A DNA stretch of 7,318 bases from Planctomycetaceae bacterium (GCA_031283515.1 JAITBS010000104.1:1-7318); one strand, 5' to 3'. Shown: positions 1-6,395, numbered from the stretch's first letter. The notes: generated by a model not told the origin, from the sequence alone. Numbers and translations: made by a program.

Positions 1-6
1 TAAAAT

Positions 7-92
7 TCTGTCTTTCAGACAGAGGTTTGTTATCGACACGAGTCCGCAGGTCGATGACCTGCGGTTATGAAAATCACACCCCTGTCGGGGTG
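7..92. repeat. Three consecutive short hairpins (REP-like intergenic repeat)
   Basis: Three perfect stem-loops follow one another. The first, at 7-23, has a 7-bp stem (TCTGTCT/AGACAGA) and a TTC loop. The second, at 44-64, has a 9-bp stem (CCGCAGGTC/GACCTGCGG) and a GAT loop. The third, at 77-92, has a 6-bp stem (CACCCC/GGGGTG) and a 4-nt loop. No T-run follows any stem on either strand, so they do not look like classical intrinsic terminators, although they lie downstream of aroDE. Their GC-rich stems in AT-rich surroundings and their clustering suggest a mobile or dispersed extragenic repeat. That family assignment is inference. Confidence 0.6.
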
Positions 93-160
93 AAAATCGA
101 AAAACAAAAATTCCACTGAAATATTACAAAAAATTAAATTTTGATTCAAATTAAAATTTT

Positions 161-196
161 CACTGCGTTCTCTGCGTTCTCTGTGTCCTCTGTGGT
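161..196. repeat. Degenerate 9-bp tandem repeat, four units
   Basis: Four consecutive 9-mers are visible: CACTGCGTT, CTCTGCGTT, CTCTGTGTC and CTCTGTGGT. Read on the minus strand they give the ACCACAGAGGACACAGAG type of sequence, which I recall as a dispersed extragenic repeat in many unrelated bacterial genomes. It is non-coding and lies in the tail downstream of aroDE. The rest of 1-304 is AT-rich, and I see no gene in it. Confidence 0.6.
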
Positions 197-304
197 TAAA
201 ATTAATTTTTAGAGATTCCCTGTTGATAAAATAGACAGTTACTCGTCAGAAGTATATCTAAATTAACAACCAATCTTTGAGCGGCGGAAAAGTGTTACAC
301 AATT

Positions 305-1822
305 TTAATGAACCGCAGACATCGCGTCGCGAACAAGACTCCGCATCAAAGAAGCAGAGGCTTTCTGACCAGTAAAAAGTTTAAATTGTAAGCAGGCTTG
401 ACCAACAAACATTTCTACCCCAGAAATAGCAATACACCCCTTTTCTCTTGCCAATTTAAGAAGTAACGTATTTTCCGGATTATATACCGCATCAAATATA
501 ACCATTCGCGGACGAAGTGCCGATTTATCAAACGGTGATTCATCCACATTCGGATGCATTCCAATCGGCGTACAATTAACCAGTATGTCCAGTTTTAATT
601 TGTCCCGCGACTTCCAATCAATAATTTCACAATCAAGATGTTTACCCAAATCATAAGCACGATTACCGTTAATATCGGTAATTGTTACTAAAACGCCGCG
701 TTTTTTTAATCCGTAAGCCAACGCCATTCCTGCACCGCCAGCACCAAGAATTAAAGCGTTTTTGCCGTCGAGAACACTTTTTTCGTCCATAAAATTCCCG
801 CCCATCGATGCTTCAATACTGGATACCGCCGCAACATAATCAGTGTTGTAACCGAGCCGTTCCCCATCCCGAAATACCAACGTGTTACACGCCCCAATCT
901 TCTCAACCGCCGGATCCATCTTGGTCAAATGCTTCATCACTGCAACCTTGTGCGGTATTGTTACACTTAAACCCCGAATATCAAATTCCTTCGCCCGATC
1001 AATAAAATCAGGAACATTATGATCCTCCAACGGAAATGGAACATAAACCGCGTTAATTTTTTGTTCAATAAATGATCGGTTGTGAATTAACGGACTCAAA
1101 CTGTGTCCAATAGGATTGCCGATAATTCCGTAAACAGTTGTATCGGTATTGGTTTGATCGTAATGGTATAAATCAAGTAATTCTTTATAAACCAACATGC
1201 CGGGAGCAATCATTCGGTCTTGGGAAAATGTGGCGTAAGTGTACGGCATTTCGAATTTTTTTGCCAAAATCCGCGTCGCTTTTCCCATTTCGCCCATGCC
1301 AATTCCAATAACCCGAACACCTTTATCACCAAGTTGTTTTGCCTTTCGATTTTTTTCCCGAACAAAAGCAACAAACCGGAACATATCCTCCACCGTCTTA
1401 GGATTGACCGCAATTTTGATAAAATACGGTGATTTCGTCAACATTTCACGGTGAAGAGCTTCGAGATTTTCCGGTGTTTCTTCGAGATTGTGATAACTGA
1501 TGATTCGGCGCGTTTGTCCGAACGGCGGAATTTTGTCTGCAATATCAACCTCCAAATCAACAAATTCCGGTGCGGCAACAATAGCAGATCGGAGTAATTG
1601 GAGGCGTTTTTCTTCGGTATCGCGCCAAAGACCGCCGTCTTGTATCCGCCGTACCGTAACAATAATTGCCGTTGGACGGTCGGGAATTAAACGGTGAATA
1701 TCGGGTTCCCGCCGCAAAAAATCAAGCCGAAGTTCCACAAATGAGACACCATCAGCAGCAAGATTTTGGTGTTCGGTAATCATTCGGGTATGGCTGCCGC
1801 ACGCAATGATAACACAAATCAT
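305..1822 (-). CDS. aroDE: Bifunctional 3-dehydroquinate dehydratase (type I) / shikimate dehydrogenase
   Basis: A 505-residue fusion enzyme catalysing two consecutive cytoplasmic steps of the shikimate pathway: dehydration of 3-dehydroquinate, then reduction of 3-dehydroshikimate to shikimate. The dehydratase spans about residues 1-215. Visible residues are E30 and R32 (ELRLD), R58 and D62 (RRIQDGG), general-base H111 (SYHN) and Schiff-base lysine K136 (FIKIAV). The dehydrogenase spans about 229-505. It shows GNPIGHSLSP (232-244; substrate serines S241 and S243), K292 (TIPHK), N313, the NTD motif at 326-328, the nucleotide-binding glycine loop LGAGGAG (359-365), and Q475. The same domain order occurs in plants, chlamydiae and planctomycetes. 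Two usual residues differ: APGQ is APGM (M209), and the NADP clamp NRT is D383-I384-N385. The ATG at 1822 is the first possible start, because an in-frame TGA lies three codons upstream. No clear Shine-Dalgarno sequence precedes it. Confidence 0.95.
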   Translation of the reverse strand: MICVIIACGSHTRMITEHQNLAADGVSFVELRLDFLRREPDIHRLIPDRPTAIIVTVRRIQDGGLWRDTEEKRLQLLRSAIVAAPEFVDLEVDIADKIPPFGQTRRIISYHNLEETPENLEALHREMLTKSPYFIKIAVNPKTVEDMFRFVAFVREKNRKAKQLGDKGVRVIGIGMGEMGKATRILAKKFEMPYTYATFSQDRMIAPGMLVYKELLDLYHYDQTNTDTTVYGIIGNPIGHSLSPLIHNRSFIEQKINAVYVPFPLEDHNVPDFIDRAKEFDIRGLSVTIPHKVAVMKHLTKMDPAVEKIGACNTLVFRDGERLGYNTDYVAAVSSIEASMGGNFMDEKSVLDGKNALILGAGGAGMALAYGLKKRGVLVTITDINGNRAYDLGKHLDCEIIDWKSRDKLKLDILVNCTPIGMHPNVDESPFDKSALRPRMVIFDAVYNPENTLLLKLAREKGCIAISGVEMFVGQACLQFKLFTGQKASASLMRSLVRDAMSAVH

Positions 1823-1935
1823 GTTCGATCACAAAACAAGGATATTGTACTGATAAATGGATTAACACCCGACATCACTCAAAACACGACAACAAACCTG
1901 CTATTTTCAACTCCAAAGAGAATATTCGTAATTTT

Positions 1936-2658
1936 TTATTCTGACGGTATGGTGTTCGAAAGAACAACCGGTGCAACTGTCGGTATTGCGGAAGCAGGTT
2001 TCGAGGTGTAATCGTAACGTAAAAATTCGGTCATCAATATGAGAACAGCAAATGATATTGCCATTACCGAAATTCCAAGCATCGTTTGGAACAAATCATT
2101 CTCTTTTCTGTACCTATAAAACATGAACGGAACCGCAACAATACCAATCCCAGCAATAAGATCAAAACCAACCAAATAATAAATTGTCGCAGAAAAACTA
2201 ACCCCAATATCTTTATAAGGTTGAAAAACAAGCAAGAAAATATTGAACGCAATCAACCCAAATAATAAAAGTCCGCCTAATATTAAAGTCAAGTTGGCAC
2301 CCAATTCCATTGGTGTTCTATCTTTTTGTTCTTTCTTTTTTTCGCTGGTTTTTTTCGCGGTATCAGAATTTATTTCAATTGGGCTGGTTTTTTCTGGAGT
2401 TTCGCCAATGGTTGTTTCTTCTAAATTTTCTGTCAGAAATGTTGACGGAATTTCGCCCAAATTTTCGTCAATAGGAGGAAACGACAGGTTTTCATTTTCC
2501 GGCAATTCCGTTTCATTTTGTAGTTCTGCTTCGTCCGAAAGAGCGGAGTTAAAAGGACTATCGGACAAGAGTTCTCCGAGTTTGTTTTCGTTATTTTCTT
2601 CTTCGAAATTGAAGTCGAAATCGAAATCATCTGTTTTATTTTCATTATCTTGAGGCAC
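1936..2658 (-). CDS. Acidic N-terminal, three-pass membrane protein of unknown function
   Basis: I do not recognise the family. From the longest start (ATG at 2685) the protein has 249 residues. About 110 residues are very acidic and low in complexity, rich in Glu, Asp and Asn (for example DDFDFDFNFEEE at 19-30). A basic patch at 111-123 (KKTSEKKKEQKDR) follows. Three hydrophobic segments lie at roughly 129-153, 163-190 and 199-221, and a short polar tail ends the protein. There is no signal peptide; the long disordered-looking N-terminus is probably cytoplasmic (inference). I chose the GTG at 2658 (240 residues) because AAAGAGGAG stands 6 nt before it, whereas the ATG at 2685 has no Shine-Dalgarno sequence and an in-frame TGA four codons upstream. 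The Glu codons elsewhere nearby are mostly GAA, which makes the GAGGAG stand out. aroDE follows 113 nt downstream on the same strand, so co-transcription is possible. Confidence 0.75.
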   Translation of the reverse strand: MPQDNENKTDDFDFDFNFEEENNENKLGELLSDSPFNSALSDEAELQNETELPENENLSFPPIDENLGEIPSTFLTENLEETTIGETPEKTSPIEINSDTAKKTSEKKKEQKDRTPMELGANLTLILGGLLLFGLIAFNIFLLVFQPYKDIGVSFSATIYYLVGFDLIAGIGIVAVPFMFYRYRKENDLFQTMLGISVMAISFAVLILMTEFLRYDYTSKPASAIPTVAPVVLSNTIPSE

Positions 2659-2664
2659 GGGATT

Positions 2665-2673
2665 CTCCTCTTT
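2665..2673 (-). promoter_or_regulatory. Shine-Dalgarno sequence deciding a GTG start
   Basis: On the minus strand the sequence reads AAAGAGGAG, then 6 nt (AATCCC), then GTG at 2658-2656. This is a strong match to the anti-Shine-Dalgarno sequence at ideal spacing. It lies inside the longer reading frame that begins at 2685. It argues that translation of the membrane protein begins at the GTG. The alternative is that GAGGAG simply encodes two glutamates. Confidence 0.5.
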
Positions 2674-2851
2674 ATCATCTAGCATCGAGTAATATCAAAT
2701 CCAAAAAAATACTCTATTCATCGTTTATCGACCAAATTATTCGCAATATTTTATCGTATTTCTTTATAATTTTCCAGTTCCCGAAAAAATTCTTAATGTT
2801 CACAAGCTGGTATGTAGTTGCGAGTTAATTTGGGCATTTTGGATATAACCC

Positions 2852-2967
2852 GTAGATTACGCAGATTATTTTTCTGCGTTAATCTGTGTAATCTACTGAC
2901 TAATCTGCATTAATCAGTGAAATCTGCAGACTGATCTGTGTCAATCTGCGAAAATCTGCGGACTAAT
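2852..2967. repeat. Hairpin followed by an approximately 31-nt degenerate tandem repeat
   Basis: A long stem is formed by 2852-2867 and 2881-2896. The reverse complement of the left arm is AATCTGCGTAATCTAC and the right arm is AATCTGTGTAATCTAC, so 15 of 16 positions match, around a 13-nt loop. From 2881 on, the core AATCTG recurs at 2881, 2890 (AATCTA), 2902, 2912 (AATCAG), 2921, 2933 (GATCTG), 2943 and 2953. The intervals 9, 12, 10, 9, 12, 10, 10 make a period of 31 nt over almost three copies. I recall similar AATCTGCG/AATCTGTG sequence as dispersed extragenic repeats in other genomes. It has no spacers and is not CRISPR. Confidence 0.65.
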
Positions 2968-3214
2968 TTTTTACGCAATAACGTTCAAAATCTCATCGTC
3001 AATTTGAACCATTCGATTTGAAGAACAATTTCATTTCTTATTGCAAATTCTCTTTATTTTCCGAAACAATATATACTTCTTGCAGTCACTTGATTGGTAA
3101 TATATTACTGGAATTTTTATTTTTACGCATTGTTCTGTTCTTCCTCGTCCTGAAAAGACAATATAATCGTTACAAAATCATCGCCAACAATTTCGGTCTG
3201 AAAGAGCAATAGAA

Positions 3215-3310
3215 TTGATAGTGGAGAGTTGATAGTTGATAGTGTCGCAAGCGGTGTAATACCCAAACGTTTTTAACCCGCTTGCGACACTCTCCACTAT
3301 CAACTATCAA
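3215..3310. repeat. Heptamer-based inverted repeat with 14-bp core
   Basis: The core arms AGTGTCGCAAGCGG (3241-3254) and CCGCTTGCGACACT (3278-3291) are perfect reverse complements around a 23-nt centre. The left flank is built of heptamers in the order TTGATAG, TGGAGAG, TTGATAG, TTGATAG (3215-3242). The right flank, read on the other strand, has TTGATAG, TTGATAG, TGGAGAG. The same blocks therefore flank the core in a different order, so the outer parts can pair only out of register. It looks like a dispersed extragenic repeat. No T-run follows, so terminator function is not supported. Confidence 0.7.
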
Positions 3311-3320
3311 CTAATATCCT

Positions 3321-3333
3321 GTCCTTTCAGGAC
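3321..3333. repeat. Short CTTTCAG-loop hairpin
   Basis: GTCCT-TTC-AGGAC is a perfect 5-bp stem with a TTC loop. It shares the CTTTCAG centre and the loop with the hairpin at 7-23. A nearly identical 13-mer in the opposite orientation lies at 3147-3159 (GTCCTGAAAAGAC, one difference). The hairpin adjoins the heptamer repeat and may be part of the same composite element. Confidence 0.4.
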
Positions 3334-3443
3334 GTAACAAAATTGAATCAATCATCAATAAACGATTATCAAAATTAACCGTTGCATAAAAAATTGCTTA
3401 AATTACCAGCCAAAACTATGAACGCTAAGAAATTATTACGGAA

Positions 3444-5231
3444 TTACAGTCCTGGAATTTCGAGGTTTTCTTCTTCGGCAACTTTTCGGAGTTTGGCAAG
3501 AGCTCTTGCTTCGATTTGCCGGACACGCTCTTTCGTAACTCCTATTTCCGCTCCTACTTCATTGAGTGTTAACGGCGCATCCGTACTGCCAATTCCAAAT
3601 CGACTAATAATAATTTTTTGTTCCCGTTCATCCAATTCGTTAAGAAGATAACCGATTTGTTGACGGCGTTCAAATTGATCTTTTTCTTCTTGTTGTAAGT
3701 TTCCTCGCATATCAATTGTTGCACTCAGCAACTCTTCCTCATTCAAATGGAACCGGTCACGATGTTTCTTTTCATCAGGAATCGTTCGGGCAAAATTTCT
3801 CGTAACCGCCCAAGTTGCATACGTACTAAATCGATTCCCGCGGCTATAATCAAACTTCTCAACCGCCCGAAGTAACGAAAAATTACCGTCACTTATCAGA
3901 TCAAAAAATGTCGAATAAGGACCAATATGGCGTTTGGCAATAGAAACAACAAGACGAAGATTCGCAGAAATAATCTCATTTTTCGTAGCAACCGCCTGTT
4001 CGTATAACGTTTCAATTTTCGCCATTAAATGAATTTTAGGATGAGAAGGATCGTGTTGCTCCCGAAGTTTCGAGGCTTTGAACTTCAAGTAATTCATTTT
4101 GCGAAATAAATGCATCTCCTGTTCCGCATTGAGAAGCGGAATTTTGTACAACCCCGAAAGGTAAGGCGGTAAATTCAAACTGCCCGAAGAATCAGTCTGT
4201 TCAGAACCAGAATCCTTAGAACTTTCCGAATCGTTCGCCACCTCGACAAAAACCGGAACCAACTCCGGTAATGATGGTAATCCTACCGAAGATGCCCGTT
4301 TTTTAGGCAAATGTTGTGCTTCGCTAACCGGCATTGCCCCAAGAATAATTCTTTCCTTTTCCGAAGTGATCTCATGAAATTCCGAATTATCAATAAAATC
4401 CAGAACCAATTCATCAATACGTTTGGCGCGAAGTTGTCCGATAATTCGGTAAATACTGCCGCGAGTCCGATGATAAACATGGGCTAATTTTTCAACCGAA
4501 ACTCCCCGACGGAATTCTTCAAATATTTTCTGTTTAATATTTTCTTCCAAAGGAGTATTTCTGTTCGGAAAAAGCGGAACATCTGTATTGTTTTCGTCAA
4601 ATGTCTTCAATGTATAACGGATTGTTTCGACACTTCGCCCCATGTATCGGGCAATTCGTTTCGCAACTTCCGTTGGAGAAACCGACGTACCAACAAATCT
4701 CCGCGCTGATGAAATAATAAACTGTTTTTCCTGATCACTTAATTGGCTAAAACGTTCACCACGCTCTATACGCTTCGTTTCATTTTTAAGAAAATTGTCA
4801 ATCGAACTTTGTAAAAAACCTACTCGTTTCTTCTTTCCAAAAATAAACCGGCGTGTAACAAGTCCCTGTTTTCGCCAACGCGAAATCGTCTTGCTGGAAA
4901 CATTGAACCGTTTACAAAGTTCTTCTATTGTCCAGACTTTTTCCTCGATTTCCGCAACAGAAACATTAGCCGCATCAAAAACATCTTCAATAAAAAGCAG
5001 AAGATCATGTTTGACTTTTTTTCCATCAAGCATGGCTTCCTGATGCATTTCCGCCCGAAAGTCGGTAATACCGGCACAAATGAAACGGTAAGTATAAGTT
5101 TCATTCCGGTTGATTTCCTGATAAAGTTTTTCGGCACGACGACATTGCTCGATTTTTTTATCACGGGGAGCATAACGAACCTGTTGATCACTCAATTCCT
5201 TAATAACATTAAGGGAATAATAACGGTGCAT
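3444..5231 (-). CDS. Planctomycete-type sigma-70 family RNA polymerase sigma factor with N-terminal HTH domains
   Basis: A 595-residue sigma-70 factor, expected to direct RNA polymerase to a set of promoters. The start at 5231 is preferred over the ATG at 5273 because AGAGGA stands 5 nt upstream and the family, as I recall it, begins at this point. Residues 1-90 form an unrecognised N-terminal domain. Three HTH-like segments follow: about 100-148 (MerR/excisionase type, ELCKRFNVSSKTISRWRKQG), 164-211 (EVAKRIARYMGRSVETIRYT) and 228-268 (KLAHVYHRTRGSIYRII). A polar Ser/Asp-rich linker lies at about 330-352, then region 1.2 (354-380) and region 2 (about 420-485, with DLISDGN and STYATW). Region 3 is missing; only about 40 residues separate region 2.4 from region 4 (526-585). 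Region 4 keeps the -35-reading helix (TKERVRQIEARALAKLR). Regions 2 and 4 make the class certain. The promoter set is unknown; it may be an alternative rather than the housekeeping factor. Confidence 0.9.
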   Translation of the reverse strand: MHRYYSLNVIKELSDQQVRYAPRDKKIEQCRRAEKLYQEINRNETYTYRFICAGITDFRAEMHQEAMLDGKKVKHDLLLFIEDVFDAANVSVAEIEEKVWTIEELCKRFNVSSKTISRWRKQGLVTRRFIFGKKKRVGFLQSSIDNFLKNETKRIERGERFSQLSDQEKQFIISSARRFVGTSVSPTEVAKRIARYMGRSVETIRYTLKTFDENNTDVPLFPNRNTPLEENIKQKIFEEFRRGVSVEKLAHVYHRTRGSIYRIIGQLRAKRIDELVLDFIDNSEFHEITSEKERIILGAMPVSEAQHLPKKRASSVGLPSLPELVPVFVEVANDSESSKDSGSEQTDSSGSLNLPPYLSGLYKIPLLNAEQEMHLFRKMNYLKFKASKLREQHDPSHPKIHLMAKIETLYEQAVATKNEIISANLRLVVSIAKRHIGPYSTFFDLISDGNFSLLRAVEKFDYSRGNRFSTYATWAVTRNFARTIPDEKKHRDRFHLNEEELLSATIDMRGNLQQEEKDQFERRQQIGYLLNELDEREQKIIISRFGIGSTDAPLTLNEVGAEIGVTKERVRQIEARALAKLRKVAEEENLEIPGL

Positions 5232-5236
5232 CACAG

Positions 5237-5243
5237 TCCTCTT
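5237..5243 (-). promoter_or_regulatory. Shine-Dalgarno sequence deciding the sigma gene start
   Basis: On the minus strand AAGAGGA is followed by 5 nt (CTGTG) and ATG at 5231-5229. The upstream in-frame ATG at 5273 is preceded by CTCTTTTTGA, which has no Shine-Dalgarno character. This favours the shorter protein beginning MHRYYSLN. Confidence 0.6.
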
Positions 5244-5407
5244 GGGATTCAATGTAAGTAACATAGTTGTCATTCAAAAAGAGTACAATAAAAAACATCG
5301 TTATTCTGAAATCCGTTCGATCCATAACAATAAACAACAGACAAGATCCAAAATCAGAGGTGTTGTTACCGTTTGAATAAAACAAGAAACTATCGATCAT
5401 TCCGATT

Positions 5408-5436
5408 ACGATATTTCACACTTTTATAAACCTCAA
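5408..5436 (-). promoter_or_regulatory. Possible promoter of the sigma gene
   Basis: On the minus strand TTGAGG (-35, 5431-5436) and TATCGT (-10, 5408-5413) are separated by exactly 17 nt. Each box matches the general sigma-70 consensus at 4 of 6 positions. It would give a leader of about 170 nt. This is weak: such matches are common in AT-rich sequence. Confidence 0.2.
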
Positions 5437-5684
5437 AATAACGAAAAGAAAAGAAGCACGAAAAAAAGTTAAAAAGTCTGTCTAAATTTCAAATGATAAA
5501 AAATAGAAATTTATTCATCCTTTTTGGAAACCAATATTAGTTCATTACATCTGAATATTCGGAAAATAGTAAGTCGGAAAACCGCTTCATCCAAACAATA
5601 TCACCATCACAAAACAATCATATTAACTGAATATTTCGATAAGTGATAAAATAAATATAAGGAATATTCAAATAAAATTCACAA

Positions 5685-6320
5685 TCATTTCAACATTTCG
5701 GGAACCGGTAAATCAAGTAACAAAATCATCATTCGAGCGGTAGTTTTTATAATATTCCGGTTTAGTTCCTCCATAAAATCCTGACTAAGATGTTCAATAA
5801 TTGGAGTTTCTGCCATTAAATAATAAGTTGCCTGAGTATCGGGATAATGTGCCCAAACATACGCTTCAGCAAGGGAAGCATTGGGCACAAGCATAAAATA
5901 AAATTCCATCATTTTTTCTGATTCGAGTTTTAACACTTTGTCCATTAATTTGGGATACACCGGCGAGGGGTTGAACAGTTCCCGAAAAATGAGTTGCCGT
6001 TTCCATTTTTCGAGAAGGTTATAATGGCGGTTGTAATAATCATAGGTCAGGCGTTGAATTGCGTAAGCTTTTCCTTCGGGAGTGGTTAGTAAATGCGGGT
6101 CAACCGCTAACAGCTCTTCAATGGTCAGCGGAAAATCTGCATTGATTGCCAGACGAAATGTTTCAAAATAAAGTTCTTCCTTATTACCAAAATAATAATG
6201 AATACTTCCCAAATTCACATTCGCTTTTTGGGCAATCATTCGTGTTGTAACTTTACTAAAACCGCGTTCTGCAAAAAGTTGGCAAGCTGCATTTAACAGT
6301 AACTCACGAGTATCAGTCAT
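5685..6320 (-). CDS. TetR/AcrR family transcriptional regulator, CecR-like (first of tandem pair)
   Basis: A 211-residue one-component regulator, probably a dimeric repressor released by a small-molecule ligand. The N-terminal TetR HTH covers about residues 5-52, with VTTRMIAQKANVNLGSIHYY and FGNKEELY as the classical HTH and following turn. The C-terminal part carries IFRELFNPSPV (111-121), which resembles the ligand-binding domain of CecR/YbiH-type (DUF1956) regulators; I hold that subfamily call at moderate confidence. It aligns without gaps to its upstream neighbour (about 104 of 207 residues identical by hand count), so the pair arose by duplication. The recognition helices differ at only a few positions (VNLGSIHYYF versus VNQGSIHYHF). 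I chose the ATG at 6320: the only upstream in-frame option is a TTG at 6374 that lies inside a putative operator, and similarity to the paralogue begins just after the ATG. No clear Shine-Dalgarno sequence precedes it. The ligand is unknown. Confidence 0.88.
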   Translation of the reverse strand: MTDTRELLLNAACQLFAERGFSKVTTRMIAQKANVNLGSIHYYFGNKEELYFETFRLAINADFPLTIEELLAVDPHLLTTPEGKAYAIQRLTYDYYNRHYNLLEKWKRQLIFRELFNPSPVYPKLMDKVLKLESEKMMEFYFMLVPNASLAEAYVWAHYPDTQATYYLMAETPIIEHLSQDFMEELNRNIIKTTARMMILLLDLPVPEMLK

Positions 6321-6372
6321 ATTGAGTTTTTTGTTGAAAAATGATGAAAAATCTAAGTTCCGGATTATTTTC

Positions 6373-6389
6373 AACAGTTCGAACCTGTT
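6373..6389. promoter_or_regulatory. Putative TetR operator in the promoter of the first TetR gene
   Basis: AACAGTTCGAACCTGTT is an imperfect inverted repeat: outer AACAG/CTGTT arms around the palindrome GTTCGAAC, with a one-base offset. It begins 6 nt downstream of the candidate -10 box and 52 nt before the ATG, so it would cover the transcription start, a typical place for autorepression. That it is bound by either TetR protein is inference. Confidence 0.4.
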
Positions 6390-6395
6390 ATTTTT

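Larger units (their letters stand above)
2686..3443. other. Gene-free intergenic stretch of 758 nt carrying composite repeats
   Basis: No convincing gene on either strand. The stretch holds a hairpin plus 31-nt tandem repeat (2852-2967), a heptamer-based inverted repeat (3215-3310) and a short hairpin (3321-3333). The bases between about 2970 and 3210 are AT-rich. The only long frame there (3018-3212, plus) opens with TTG, has no Shine-Dalgarno sequence and encodes a composition-biased Phe/Leu/Ile-rich peptide. The stretch separates the minus-strand membrane protein/aroDE pair from the sigma gene, so it must carry the promoter of the former, which I could not place with confidence. Confidence 0.6.
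5232..5684. other. AT-rich gene-free stretch upstream of the sigma gene
   Basis: About 450 nt between the sigma gene start and the stop of the first TetR gene. I see no plausible gene. It contains the palindrome GAATATTC twice (5553-5560 and 5662-5669) and a variant, GAATATTT, at 5629-5636. These may be chance in such AT-rich sequence. The sigma promoter must lie here. Confidence 0.5.

Noticed and set aside
44..92. Possible intrinsic terminator of aroDE
   Set aside because: The stems are GC-rich and correctly placed downstream, but no T-run follows them on the minus strand and they lie over 200 nt from the stop; a repeat element explains them better.
1766..2011. Plus-strand frame of 81 codons spanning the aroDE start and the end of the membrane protein gene
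   Set aside because: It overlaps two better-supported genes on the opposite strand and has no recognisable motif or Shine-Dalgarno sequence.
2243..2653. Plus-strand frame of 136 codons opposite the membrane protein gene
   Set aside because: Its Ser/Phe-rich sequence is the mirror of the Glu/Asp/Asn-rich minus-strand gene, so it is an antisense shadow.
2881..2967. Possible CRISPR array
   Set aside because: Repeat units abut each other without unique spacers and are degenerate; no cas gene is present.
3018..3212. Small plus-strand frame encoding a Phe/Leu-rich 64-residue peptide
   Set aside because: It opens with TTG, has no Shine-Dalgarno sequence, lies between repeats in AT-rich DNA, and shows no domain or neighbour that supports it.
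3241..3291. Possible intrinsic terminator for the sigma gene
   Set aside because: The stem is strong, but the loop is 23 nt, no T-run follows on either strand, and it lies about 150 nt beyond the stop codon.
5553..5669. GAATATTC palindromes as operators
   Set aside because: They are 8-bp AT-rich palindromes, two perfect copies in a very AT-rich stretch, and could easily be chance; no link to a regulator is visible.
6321..6374. N-terminal extension of the first TetR protein from a TTG codon at 6374
   Set aside because: The extension is absent from the paralogue, overlaps a putative operator and lacks a Shine-Dalgarno sequence; the ATG at 6320 fits the family length.
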